From contig JAAVHN010000005.1 of the NCBI GenBank assembly GCA_014799685.1, positions 52,267-90,537 of the forward strand: a DNA stretch of 38,271 nt, given 5' to 3'. Each line of letters starts with the position of its first letter. Position 1 is the stretch's first letter. The notes below the pieces were generated by a model. The model made no database searches and had not been told where the DNA came from. It saw only the letters and a program-made list of their open reading frames with translations. Source of the stretch: Subdoligranulum sp. GTDB lineage: Bacteria; Bacillota; Clostridia; Oscillospirales; Ruminococcaceae. Both the position numbers and the translations under genes were made by a program. Shown here piece by piece: positions 22,622 to 29,669 of the stretch.

Positions 22622-22787
22622 GTCACCGTACCTGAAAACAATCCAATTGTTTTCAGGCAGCGGGCAAAGCCCGCTGCGCGGATCGCGCGCGGTGACTGCG
22701 GAATCGACAGGAAATCGCTGCACGCGATTTTTGCGCGGCTTTTTTGCCGCGCCTTGAAAAGTGATACTTTTCAGGATATGTCGATTC
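22622..22787. ncRNA. Structured leader: two facing three-hairpin modules upstream of the GNAT gene
   Basis: Module 1 is closed by GTCACCG (22622-22628) with CGGTGAC (22690-22696). It encloses hairpins at 22631-22657 (11-bp stem), 22658-22676 (8-bp stem, AAA loop) and 22677-22687 (4-bp stem). Module 2 is closed by GAATCGAC (22701-22708) with GTCGATTC (22780-22787). It encloses hairpins at 22712-22730, 22733-22752 (T6 loop) and 22755-22773. Read on the minus strand, module 2 has the same order as module 1: closing stem, CCTGAAAA hairpin, GC hairpin with A-rich loop, third hairpin. It may be a cis-regulatory RNA of the gene 30 bp downstream, or an old inverted-repeat mobile element; sequence alone does not decide. 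Confidence 0.5.
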
Positions 22788-22817
22788 TATCATGCGATCG
22801 GGAAAAGGGGACAAGCT

Positions 22818-23822
22818 ATGTCACAGATCATCCTGCGCGCGGCGTGTGAAGCGGATGCGGACGCGATGCTTAAAATCTATACGCCCTATGTCACCTCGAC
22901 GCGCGCGAGCTGGGAATACGAGCCGCCAAGCCTTGACGTGTTTGCGGCGCGCGTGCGCGAGCATCTGGACGCCGGTTTCCCGTGGCTGCTGGCCGAGGAG
23001 GACGACATAAGCCATGCAGATGGCACGAACCATGCAGATAGCACGAACCATGCGGGCGGCATGAGCCATGCGGGCGACACGAACCATGTGGGCGGCATGA
23101 GCCATGCGGGCGGCATGAACCATGCGGGCGACACGAACCATGTGGGCGGCATGAGCCATGCGGGCGGCATGAACCATGCGGGCGACATGAACCATGCGGG
23201 CGGCATGAGCCATGCGGGCGGCATGAGCCATGCGGGCAGAACAGTGCTGGGCTATGCCTGCGCGGGCCGTTTGGGCGAGCGCCGGGGCTATGATTGGGAC
23301 GCCGAGGCCACGGTGTATTTATGCGCCGCGGCGCACCGGCGTCACATCGGCACGGCGCTGTACACGGCGCTGCTGGCGCTGCTGCGCGCGCAGGGCTATG
23401 TGAACTGCTATGCGCTCATCACTGACCCCAACCCGGCCAGCGAGGCCTTTCACCGCCGCATGGGCTTTGCCGAGGCGGCGCGCCTGCCCGGCGCGGGCTA
23501 TAAGCAGGGGCAGTGGATCGGCCTTTTCTATTATCACAAGCTGCTGTGCACGCCGCCCGTACAGCCCGTTCCGCCCGTGCCGCTGTGCGCGCTGGACGGG
23601 GAGCGGGTGGCGGAAATTTTGGAGGATGCCGCGCGGCTTTGCGCGGGGATATCTGCACCGCACTGCGCGGGGGCGGAGAATACTCCGGCCTTTGGAACCG
23701 GACACCATTCGGCATCCGCCATAGAGCTTTCTGCAAACACAGGGAACGCCCTGCCCCAGGCCAGATATGCAAAGCCGTCCAAAGCCATGCAGCCCGGTAC
23801 GGCCAGCGAGGCCGGCCAATGA
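22818..23822 (+). CDS. GNAT N-acetyltransferase (phosphinothricin-acetyltransferase-like) with His-rich repeat insertion
   Basis: A 334-residue protein. The GNAT domain matches the Pat/YwnH group: IILRAACEADADAMLKIYTPYV at the start, PWLLAEED, then VLGYACAGRLGERRGYDWDAEATVYL and the acetyl-CoA loop RRHIGTALY (174-182), ending YALITDPNPASEAFHRRMGF. This group acetylates small amines such as methionine sulfoximine or phosphinothricin, or free amino acids. Residues about 63-140 are inserted in the turn between two central strands. They form thirteen six-residue units of the GGMSHA/GDTNHV type with one His each. After the domain (about 242) a 90-residue low-complexity C-terminus follows. The ATG at 22818 has AAAAGGGG upstream. 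The stop overlaps the gluQRS start (ATGA). Confidence 0.85.
   Translation: MSQIILRAACEADADAMLKIYTPYVTSTRASWEYEPPSLDVFAARVREHLDAGFPWLLAEEDDISHADGTNHADSTNHAGGMSHAGDTNHVGGMSHAGGMNHAGDTNHVGGMSHAGGMNHAGDMNHAGGMSHAGGMSHAGRTVLGYACAGRLGERRGYDWDAEATVYLCAAAHRRHIGTALYTALLALLRAQGYVNCYALITDPNPASEAFHRRMGFAEAARLPGAGYKQGQWIGLFYYHKLLCTPPVQPVPPVPLCALDGERVAEILEDAARLCAGISAPHCAGAENTPAFGTGHHSASAIELSANTGNALPQARYAKPSKAMQPGTASEAGQ
23004..23237 (+). repeat. In-frame 18-nt tandem repeat (His-rich) in the GNAT gene
   Basis: Thirteen units of 18 nt encode hexapeptides with N/S-H-A/V at fixed spacing. Blocks of three units (54 nt) recur as a higher-order repeat. Confidence 0.92.
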
Positions 23823-24772
23823 GCGGCGTGTGCGGGCGCTTTGCGCCAAGCCCCTCCGGCCGGATGCACCTCGGCAACGTATTCTGCGCGCTGCTGGCGT
23901 GGCTTTCGGCGCGGGCAGCGGGCGGGCGCTTTGTGCTGCGCATCGAGGATCTGGACACGCAGCGCTGCAAGCCGGAATATGCGCGCCTTCTGGAGGAAGA
24001 CTTAGCGTGGCTGGGCCTCGATTGGGACGAGGGCGGCCAGAAGGGCGGCGCGCACGCACCCTATTTTCAAAGCGCGTGCGGCGAATTCTACGAGGCCGCT
24101 TTGCAAAAAATCTCCGGGCGTGCGCGCGTATACCCCTGCTTTTGCTCGCGCGCCGACCTGCACGCCGCGAACGCGCCGCACCTTTCGGACGGCACGGTGC
24201 GCTACAGCGGCCGGTGCGCGCACCTTTCCCCCGCCGAGGCCGAAGCTTTGCGCCAGACGCGCCGCCCCGCGCTGCGCGTGGCCGTGCCGGATCTCGACAT
24301 CACCTTTTCCGACGCCTGCCGGGGTGTGGTGACGCAAAACCTTGCGGGGGAATGCGGCGATTTTATCCTGCGCCGTTCGGATGGGGGCTTTGCCTATCAG
24401 CTGGCCGTCGTGGCGGATGACGCGCGCATGGGCGTCACGCAGGTGGTGCGCGGCGGCGACCTGCTCTCCAGCACGCCGCGCCAAATCTGGCTGCAGCGCC
24501 TGCTGGGCCTGCCGCAGCCGCATTACGCCCACGCACCGCTGCTTGTGGGCGCGGACGGCGTGCGCCTTTCGAAACGCGAACAAAGCCTTGGCATGGACGC
24601 GCTGCGCGCCCGACTTACGCCCGAGGCGCTGACGGGCTGGCTCGCCTTTCTGGCCGGGCAGCAGCCGGCGCCCGCGCCGGTTTCGGCCGCTGCACTTGCC
24701 GGGCGCTTTACGTGGGACCGCGTACCGAAGACAGATATCATCGTGCCGGCGGAATTGATGGGTAATTCCTGA
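23819..24772 (+). CDS. gluQRS: Glutamyl-Q tRNA(Asp) synthetase
   Basis: A 317-residue GluRS paralogue without the anticodon-binding domain. It activates Glu and attaches it to queuosine in tRNA(Asp). GRFAPSPSGRMHLGN carries the HIGH-equivalent (HLGN, 17-20). VLRIEDLDTQR follows, then the zinc site CFCSR with a later YSGRC (CxC, Y, C pattern), and the KMSKS-equivalent RLSKRE near residue 245. Length is that of GluQRS (about 300), well short of GluRS. The ATG overlaps the GNAT stop as ATGA, so the two are translationally coupled; I know of no functional link between them. Confidence 0.92.
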   Translation: MSGVCGRFAPSPSGRMHLGNVFCALLAWLSARAAGGRFVLRIEDLDTQRCKPEYARLLEEDLAWLGLDWDEGGQKGGAHAPYFQSACGEFYEAALQKISGRARVYPCFCSRADLHAANAPHLSDGTVRYSGRCAHLSPAEAEALRQTRRPALRVAVPDLDITFSDACRGVVTQNLAGECGDFILRRSDGGFAYQLAVVADDARMGVTQVVRGGDLLSSTPRQIWLQRLLGLPQPHYAHAPLLVGADGVRLSKREQSLGMDALRARLTPEALTGWLAFLAGQQPAPAPVSAAALAGRFTWDRVPKTDIIVPAELMGNS

Positions 24773-24927
24773 GCGTTCTGCGCGCTGTTCCGTGTCCTGC
24801 CGGAGCGGCCGAAGCGTTTGGGTTCCGGCGCGCCGGAGGGATCGAAACGTCAGGGGATACCGGAGCACCGGCACCGGATCCTTATATCCTCCAAAACAAA
24901 TCAAATAAAATATATCAAAATTTAGGG

Positions 24928-25017
24928 CCGCCCTTTTCAAAGGGCGGTGGGGTGCAGGGGCAACGCCCCTGCCGGGTTTGGGCGGAGCCCAATTGGAATG
25001 GGTTTGGACAAAGCCCA
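24928..25017. repeat. Four consecutive short hairpins upstream of the WYL regulator gene
   Basis: Stems are CCGCCCTT/AAGGGCGG (24928-24947), GCAGGGGC/GCCCCTGC (24954-24972), TTGGGC/GCCCAA (24978-24992) and GGGTTT/AAGCCC-type (25000-25016). It resembles the intergenic palindromic repeats common in Oscillospiraceae (from memory). It could also end gluQRS transcription or structure the leader of the next gene. Confidence 0.65.
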
Positions 25018-25041
25018 ACAGGAAAGGGGAGCGCAGAAACA

Positions 25042-26160
25042 ATGCCCAAGAACGAACGGCATAAAATGAAGCTGCTGTATCTGGCCGAATGGCTGCGCCG
25101 CGAGACGGACGAGGAGCACGGCCTTACCGCCGCCGAGCTTTTGCGCCGGCTGGAGAGCAAAGGCATCCACGCCGAGCGCAAGAGCATCTATGACGACATC
25201 CGCATCCTGACGGAATACGGCATGGACATCGTTAACGGGCGCGGCCCACAGGGCGGCTACCGGCTGTTGCACCGCGAATTTGAGCTGCCGGAGCTGAAGC
25301 TGCTGGTGGACGCGGTGCAGTCCTCAAAATTCCTCTCGGAGCGCAAGAGCCGTGCGCTGATCCGCAAGCTGGAATCGCTCACCTCACGGTGGGAGGCGCA
25401 GCGCCTGCAGCGCCAGGTATACACGGTGGGGCGCACGAAGAGCAAAAACGAAAACATCTATTACAGCATCGACACCATCCACACCGCCATTTCGAGCGAT
25501 AAGCAGATTGCGTTCCGCTATTTTGAGTGGACGATGGAAAAATCCGCGCGCTACCGCCGGGGCGGCGCGGTGTACGAGCGCTCGCCCTACGCGCTGGTTT
25601 GGGACGACGAAAATTACTATCTCGTCGCCTACGACCACACGGCCTCGCCGCCCGCCATCCGCCACTACCGCGTGGACCGCATGGAAAACCTGCGCATTTT
25701 AGATGTGCCGCGCGCGGGCGGGGAGGTGTTCGAGGGCATGGATCTTGCGCAGTACGCACAGCACACGTTCGGCATGTTCGGCGGCGAGGCACAGGAGATC
25801 GAGCTGCGCTTTGCCGCGCGCCTCGCGGGCGTCGTGCTGGACCGATTCGGCAAGGAGACGATCTTCCTGCCCGGCGGCGACGGCACCTTCCGCGTGTATG
25901 TGCATGCCGTTGTAAGCCCGCAGTTCATGGGCTGGCTGGCGGGCTTCGGCCCCGAGGCAAAGCTGATGGGCCCGCCAAAGGTGCGGGAGGAATATGTCAC
26001 TTTCTGCCGCGCGATGCTGGCGCAGTACGACGAGCCCGACGCAGCCGGTGCGCCCGACGCGCCCGATGCGCCGGCGGGAGCGCTGACGGAAAACACCCCT
26101 GAGCAGACACAGGAGGACGCGCCGGGGAAAATTTTAAACGAATATCCGAACGAAATGTAA
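25042..26160 (+). CDS. WYL-domain transcriptional regulator (HTH_11 plus WYL)
   Basis: A 372-residue regulator. An N-terminal winged helix is at about 8-65 (HKMKLLYLAEWLRRETDEEHGL then IYDDIRILTEYG). The WYL domain is at about 140-235, with IAFRYFEWT and the ligand-site strands PYALVWDDENYYLVAYD and RHYRVDRM. A WCX-type C-terminal domain is at about 245-330. Such proteins sense nucleic acid or nucleotide ligands and control DNA repair or defence genes in several bacteria. The target here is unknown. The ATG at 25042 has AGGGGAG further upstream than ideal. The last 40 residues are Asp/Ala/Pro-rich low complexity (PDAAGAPDAPDAP type). Confidence 0.88.
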   Translation: MPKNERHKMKLLYLAEWLRRETDEEHGLTAAELLRRLESKGIHAERKSIYDDIRILTEYGMDIVNGRGPQGGYRLLHREFELPELKLLVDAVQSSKFLSERKSRALIRKLESLTSRWEAQRLQRQVYTVGRTKSKNENIYYSIDTIHTAISSDKQIAFRYFEWTMEKSARYRRGGAVYERSPYALVWDDENYYLVAYDHTASPPAIRHYRVDRMENLRILDVPRAGGEVFEGMDLAQYAQHTFGMFGGEAQEIELRFAARLAGVVLDRFGKETIFLPGGDGTFRVYVHAVVSPQFMGWLAGFGPEAKLMGPPKVREEYVTFCRAMLAQYDEPDAAGAPDAPDAPAGALTENTPEQTQEDAPGKILNEYPNEM

Positions 26161-26298
26161 CTGAAAATCGTGGAAATTTTTCCAGTTCGAGCAGTACAGT
26201 CCGTTTTATCGTACACATATGCGACTATACTAAAGATACAGACAAAACAAAACCCCGCGCGGCAGCCGGGCGGGGGAAAGAAAAGGAGTGTCTTTGGT

Positions 26299-26439
26299 AT
26301 GATTAAAATGGCAGTGCTTGCACCGAAGGGTATTTTTGAAGATGAGGAAATCCGCACGACACCCGCCTATGTGTACGAGGAATCCGTGCGCGTGCTTTTG
26401 CACGACGATTTCGCGCGTGACTGTGACGAAGCGGTATGA
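26299..26439 (+). CDS. Small hypothetical protein (46 residues)
   Basis: A 46-residue acidic protein starting MIKMAVLAPKGIFEDEE. I do not recognise it. AAAGGAG lies ten bases before the ATG, and TATACT at 26226-26231 could be a -10 box although its -35 is weak. The two-copy stem-loop repeat follows almost at once. It could be a real short gene or the remnant of one. Confidence 0.45.
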   Translation: MIKMAVLAPKGIFEDEEIRTTPAYVYEESVRVLLHDDFARDCDEAV

Positions 26440-26471
26440 CGCGGCGCCGGGCGCGGCGCGTCCGGCGCAGG

Positions 26472-26579
26472 CCCCGCATATTCCCGCGGGGTCTGCCGGA
26501 GCCCGTTCCTTTTGGCTTCGGCAGGCCCTGCATATTCCCGTGGGGTCTGCCGAAGCCCGTTCCTTTTGGCTTCGGCAGG
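26472..26579. repeat. Two tandem 54-bp stem-loop repeats
   Basis: Copies start at 26472 and 26526. Each has a first hairpin around CCCCGC/GCGGGG and a second with stems GCCGAAGCC / GGCTTCGGC around CGTTCCTTTT. The order of the parts and the CGTTCCTT loop match the repeats inside vanT (6961-7062), but the second stem differs in sequence while still pairing. Confidence 0.85.
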
Positions 26580-26696
26580 CGCTGCCGCCCGCTCCGCCGT
26601 TCCGCCGCTTCCCCACAAGAGCCCGCTGCGCGCCTCCTTCGCAGGGCCCCTCACACGGGCAGCCCTTGCAGAAACCCCGCATCGACTTTCCGGCCT

Positions 26697-27269
26697 TCAG
26701 CTGCCGGACAGATGCTCGATCAGGATCTTCAGCCCAATGCCAATCAAAATCACGCCGCCCAGCAGCTCGGCCTTGCCGCCGAGCCAATCGCCGAACGCTT
26801 TGCCCAGCAGATGCCCGGCCAAACAACAGATGAATGTAACGCCCGCGATGAACGAGGCGGCGGCCAGAATGTTCACATCCAGCGCGGCGAAGCTGACGCC
26901 CACGGCCAGCGCATCGATGCTGGTGGCAAACGCCTGCACCAGCATGAGCCGGATGCTGAAGGTTTTGGCCGCCGGGCACTCTTCCGGCGCGCGCATTTCG
27001 CGCACGGCGTCCAGCACCATTTTTCCGCCGATGAAGCCGAGCAGGACAAACGCCACCCAATGGTCGACGGCGCTGATGGCCTGCGCGAACGCGCGCCCCG
27101 CGAAATAGCCGATCGCCGGCATCAGGCCCTGAAACAGGCCGAACGAGAACGATGTCAGCACGGCCTGGCTGCGCCGCAGGCCGGAAAAGCACATCGTATT
27201 GGAAACGGACACCGCGAATGCATCCATCGAAAGGCCGAACGCCAGGACCAGCAGCGTCAGGATACTCAT
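26697..27269 (-). CDS. mntP: Manganese efflux pump
   Basis: A 190-residue membrane protein with six hydrophobic segments and the internal duplication of MntP: LAFGLSMDAFAVSVSN near the start and AFATSIDALAVGVSFA in the second half, each with the conserved Asp. MntP exports excess Mn(II). Length is normal. The ATG at 27269 has AAAAGGAA upstream and matches the usual family start; longer in-frame starts add unrelated residues. I looked for the yybP-ykoY manganese riboswitch upstream and did not see its core. Transcribed leftward as a single gene. Confidence 0.9.
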   Translation of the reverse strand: MSILTLLVLAFGLSMDAFAVSVSNTMCFSGLRRSQAVLTSFSFGLFQGLMPAIGYFAGRAFAQAISAVDHWVAFVLLGFIGGKMVLDAVREMRAPEECPAAKTFSIRLMLVQAFATSIDALAVGVSFAALDVNILAAASFIAGVTFICCLAGHLLGKAFGDWLGGKAELLGGVILIGIGLKILIEHLSGS

Positions 27270-27592
27270 TGCATCACATTCCTTTTTTCGCATGATTTCT
27301 TTCCAAAGAACCTCTGAAATAAATCCCCGGGCACATTCTGGCGGCAAATTTCCCGCCAATCCGGCCCGTTGATTTAATCCGATCTTCCTGAAAGGCCGGA
27401 CAATGGGGGCGGCTTTTTTTCCATGTGTTCCGCACAGGGTGCCTCGGGCCGGAAAACAGCTTTTACACGGCTGTTTTACAAAAATTTACAATAAGAGGGA
27501 AAGCGGCGGGCTTGCTTTCCCTCTTATTTTTATTCCTTTTTCAATCGGCTGCCCCGGGCCGGCCGCGTTTTCCGCTGTTCGCCATCTGTCCG
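27270..27592. other. Intergenic region upstream of mntP
   Basis: 323 bp without a gene. It holds the terminator at 27490-27533 and a hairpin AAAACAGC / GCTGTTTT at 27453-27477. No convincing promoter could be placed for mntP. Confidence 0.5.
27490..27533. terminator. Palindromic intrinsic terminator after the enzyme I-like gene
   Basis: A 15-bp perfect stem (27490-27504 with 27514-27528) with T-rich sequence on the plus side and a weaker T run on the minus side. It lies 65 bp past the stop of the leftward enzyme I-like gene. Confidence 0.75.
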
Positions 27593-29173
27593 TCACAGCG
27601 TAATGCCCATCAGATAAGTCTTGACGGCCATCATCTCGCGGGCGGGCATGGTGAATGTGCGCACACCCATGCGTGCATAGGTCTCGGCCAGGGCGGGGCG
27701 GGAGGCGCCTGCGCCGCACAGGCACAGCGGAATGTGCGCCTCGCGCGCGGCCTCCACGGCAAAATGCAGCAGACGGTAGACCGCGGGGGAGCTGTCCGGC
27801 AGATAGCGTTTCATTTGGGGGTCTGTCCGGTCGGCGGCAAAAGCGTATTCGCTCAGCAGGTCTGTATCCACATGGAAAAACGCGGCGCGGCGCGCAAGAT
27901 CACCCGCCAGAAGCGCGGCCGCCGGCGTTTCGAGCGAGATGCCGACGGGTACCGTCTCCAAAAACGAAACGCCTCCCTCGCGCAGCGCTGTTTTGGCGCG
28001 TTCCACGATTTCCCACGCGCGCTCCAATTCCTCCCGCGCGGACACCATCGGCAGCAGAATGTGCAGATTGCCCAGAACACCCGCACGCAGCAGTGCGCGC
28101 AGCTGTGTTTCAAAAAATTCCGGATCTTCCAGACAGCCGCGCACGCCGCGCAGGCCCAGTGTGCAGCTTTTTCCTGCGCTGCCCGGTACGTCAAACACGC
28201 GCGCGAACACGGGCTTTCCCTGCGCGGCCTCCAGGCATGCGCTGTAAAACCGGTACTGCGCCTCCTCGTCGTCGTGCGCCTGCGTTTCGAAATAGTACTC
28301 GCCCAGCAGCAGGCCGATGCCGTCCGCGCCCATGGCCATGGCGGCGCGCACGTCGTCCTCGGAGGTGCAGGTCGCGAGCAGCGTGATATGGGTGCCGTCC
28401 TGCGTGGTGCACGGCACCGTGTGCAGCTGCTGCTGCGACACCATATGGCGCCGCAGCTGGCGCAGCTCGTGCGTAAAGCGCGCACGGGTGGCGTCGTCCG
28501 GGTCGAGAAACGCTTCGCCTGTGTCCCCGTTCAGCGCCAGCGTCAGGCCGTCGCACTCCATCAGCGCCTCGGATCCGCCCGCCATCACCACCGCGGGAAT
28601 GCCCATCGTGCGCGCAATGATGGCCGCGTGCGCGTCCGGCGATCCGGCCATTGTGAGAAAGCCCATCACAAGGCTGCGGTCCAGCATGGCGATATCGGTG
28701 GGATACAGCTCGTCGGCCACCAAAATGGCCGGGCCTGTCAGGTGCAGCGTCTCGTGCGGCTGGTCGTCCAGAATCTTTACGACGCGGCGGCACGCATCCA
28801 GGATATCGCAGGCGCGCTCGCGCATATAGGGATCGTCCAGCGCGCGGATGCTGCGGGAGAAAATGCCCGCCGCGCGCTCCACGGCCGCCGCCGCGCTGGC
28901 GCCCACGGAGATATACGAGGTGATCTCGTCCCGCAGCGCCGTGTCCTCCAGCAAAAGGCTTTGCACCATGAAGATATCCCGGTCCTGCGCGCTGGCGGAT
29001 TGCCCTAACTTTGCCAGCTGGTTCTGCGCCTGGCGCACGGCCTCGTCGAAGGCCTCCTGCTCCTCTTTGGGCGAGCGCACCGCACGCCCAAGCCCGCTTT
29101 GCACATGGCGCAGATACCGCGCCGTGCCCATGGCCAGCCCCGCCGAGGCCGGGATCCCCTGAATGCTTTTCAT
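27593..29173 (-). CDS. Divergent PTS enzyme I-like protein (probably not a normal phosphotransferase)
   Basis: A 526-residue protein with the full domain order of enzyme I. The N-terminal part (KSIQGIPASAGLAMG) and the phospho-His loop with His182 (PDAHAAIIAR then GIPAVV) are clear. So is a PEP-binding barrel with LGLRGVR (339-345), ILLPMVSAREEL, SLETPAAALLA and a Cys (486) in LCLCGAGAS. Two sites differ from true enzyme I: GIGLLRTEF is replaced by GIGLLLGEYYF, losing the PEP-binding Arg (about 290), and the GTNDL loop reads DTDLL, losing the metal-binding Asp (about 439). It is also shorter than the usual 570. No HPr or EII gene is nearby. The ATG has AAGGGGTGAG upstream. A regulatory or altered-substrate role is possible (inference). 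Confidence 0.82.
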   Translation of the reverse strand: MKSIQGIPASAGLAMGTARYLRHVQSGLGRAVRSPKEEQEAFDEAVRQAQNQLAKLGQSASAQDRDIFMVQSLLLEDTALRDEITSYISVGASAAAAVERAAGIFSRSIRALDDPYMRERACDILDACRRVVKILDDQPHETLHLTGPAILVADELYPTDIAMLDRSLVMGFLTMAGSPDAHAAIIARTMGIPAVVMAGGSEALMECDGLTLALNGDTGEAFLDPDDATRARFTHELRQLRRHMVSQQQLHTVPCTTQDGTHITLLATCTSEDDVRAAMAMGADGIGLLLGEYYFETQAHDDEEAQYRFYSACLEAAQGKPVFARVFDVPGSAGKSCTLGLRGVRGCLEDPEFFETQLRALLRAGVLGNLHILLPMVSAREELERAWEIVERAKTALREGGVSFLETVPVGISLETPAAALLAGDLARRAAFFHVDTDLLSEYAFAADRTDPQMKRYLPDSSPAVYRLLHFAVEAAREAHIPLCLCGAGASRPALAETYARMGVRTFTMPAREMMAVKTYLMGITL

Positions 29174-29669
29174 GCCTGCTCACCCCTTGGGCGTTTTTGT
29201 GGTTTTCACTTCATAAACCCGATTCTGTTTCCCCATGCCATAATCAGTATAGCACACCGCCGCCGTTTTTGAAAGATCTTCCGCTGCAGGATTTACGCTG
29301 CTTTTCTCTGTTTTTGGTGAAAGCGGCGGGCGGCCGGACACCGTGAGCCGGATGCTGTACGACCGGACGTTTTGCCGGCGCAAACAACAGGTCGGCCGCT
29401 CCGATACACGCGGCGGCATCACTGCAACGCCCGGAAAAGATTTTCTTTTCCATGCCGTCGATCATATTTATTCCGCTTTTCCCCAAAAAAGATTGAACCG
29501 GCAGCCGGTTTACGCTATAATATTTGAAATATATCATTTGAATCAGACAAACGGCGGCGCGGGATGCACTTTCCTCCCGGGGACCGCCTGTCCGGCAAAC
29601 GAGCCGGACAGATGGCGCCCTTCCCGCGGGAAACGAACATCTGCGCCCAAACAGAAAGGCGGAGAAAAG
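29174..29669. other. Intergenic region between the enzyme I-like gene and adenine deaminase gene
   Basis: 496 bp without a gene. Minus-strand TATACT (29246-29251) could be the -10 of the enzyme I-like gene. The adenine deaminase promoter is at 29493-29521, and a hairpin CTGTCCGGC / GCCGGACAG (29588-29611) lies in its leader. Confidence 0.5.
29493..29521 (+). promoter_or_regulatory. Promoter of the adenine deaminase operon
   Basis: TTGAAC (29493-29498), 17-bp spacer, TATAAT (29516-29521). The leader to the start codon is about 140 nt and shows no purine-riboswitch core. Confidence 0.65.

Noticed and set aside
22622-22696. A cloverleaf with a 7-bp closing stem that resembles a tRNA
   Set aside because: There is no T-loop GTTC motif, no normal D- or anticodon-loop spacing and no CCA end; stem lengths do not fit a tRNA.
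23004-23237. Regular direct repeats that could suggest a CRISPR array
   Set aside because: The repeats are contiguous 18-nt units with no spacers, and they are translated in frame within an acetyltransferase gene.
27270-27489. A manganese (yybP-ykoY) riboswitch upstream of mntP
   Set aside because: The conserved core sequence and two-helix layout are not visible on the minus strand.
29522-29669. A purine riboswitch upstream of adenine deaminase
   Set aside because: Only a simple GC hairpin is seen; the three-way junction and conserved loops are missing.
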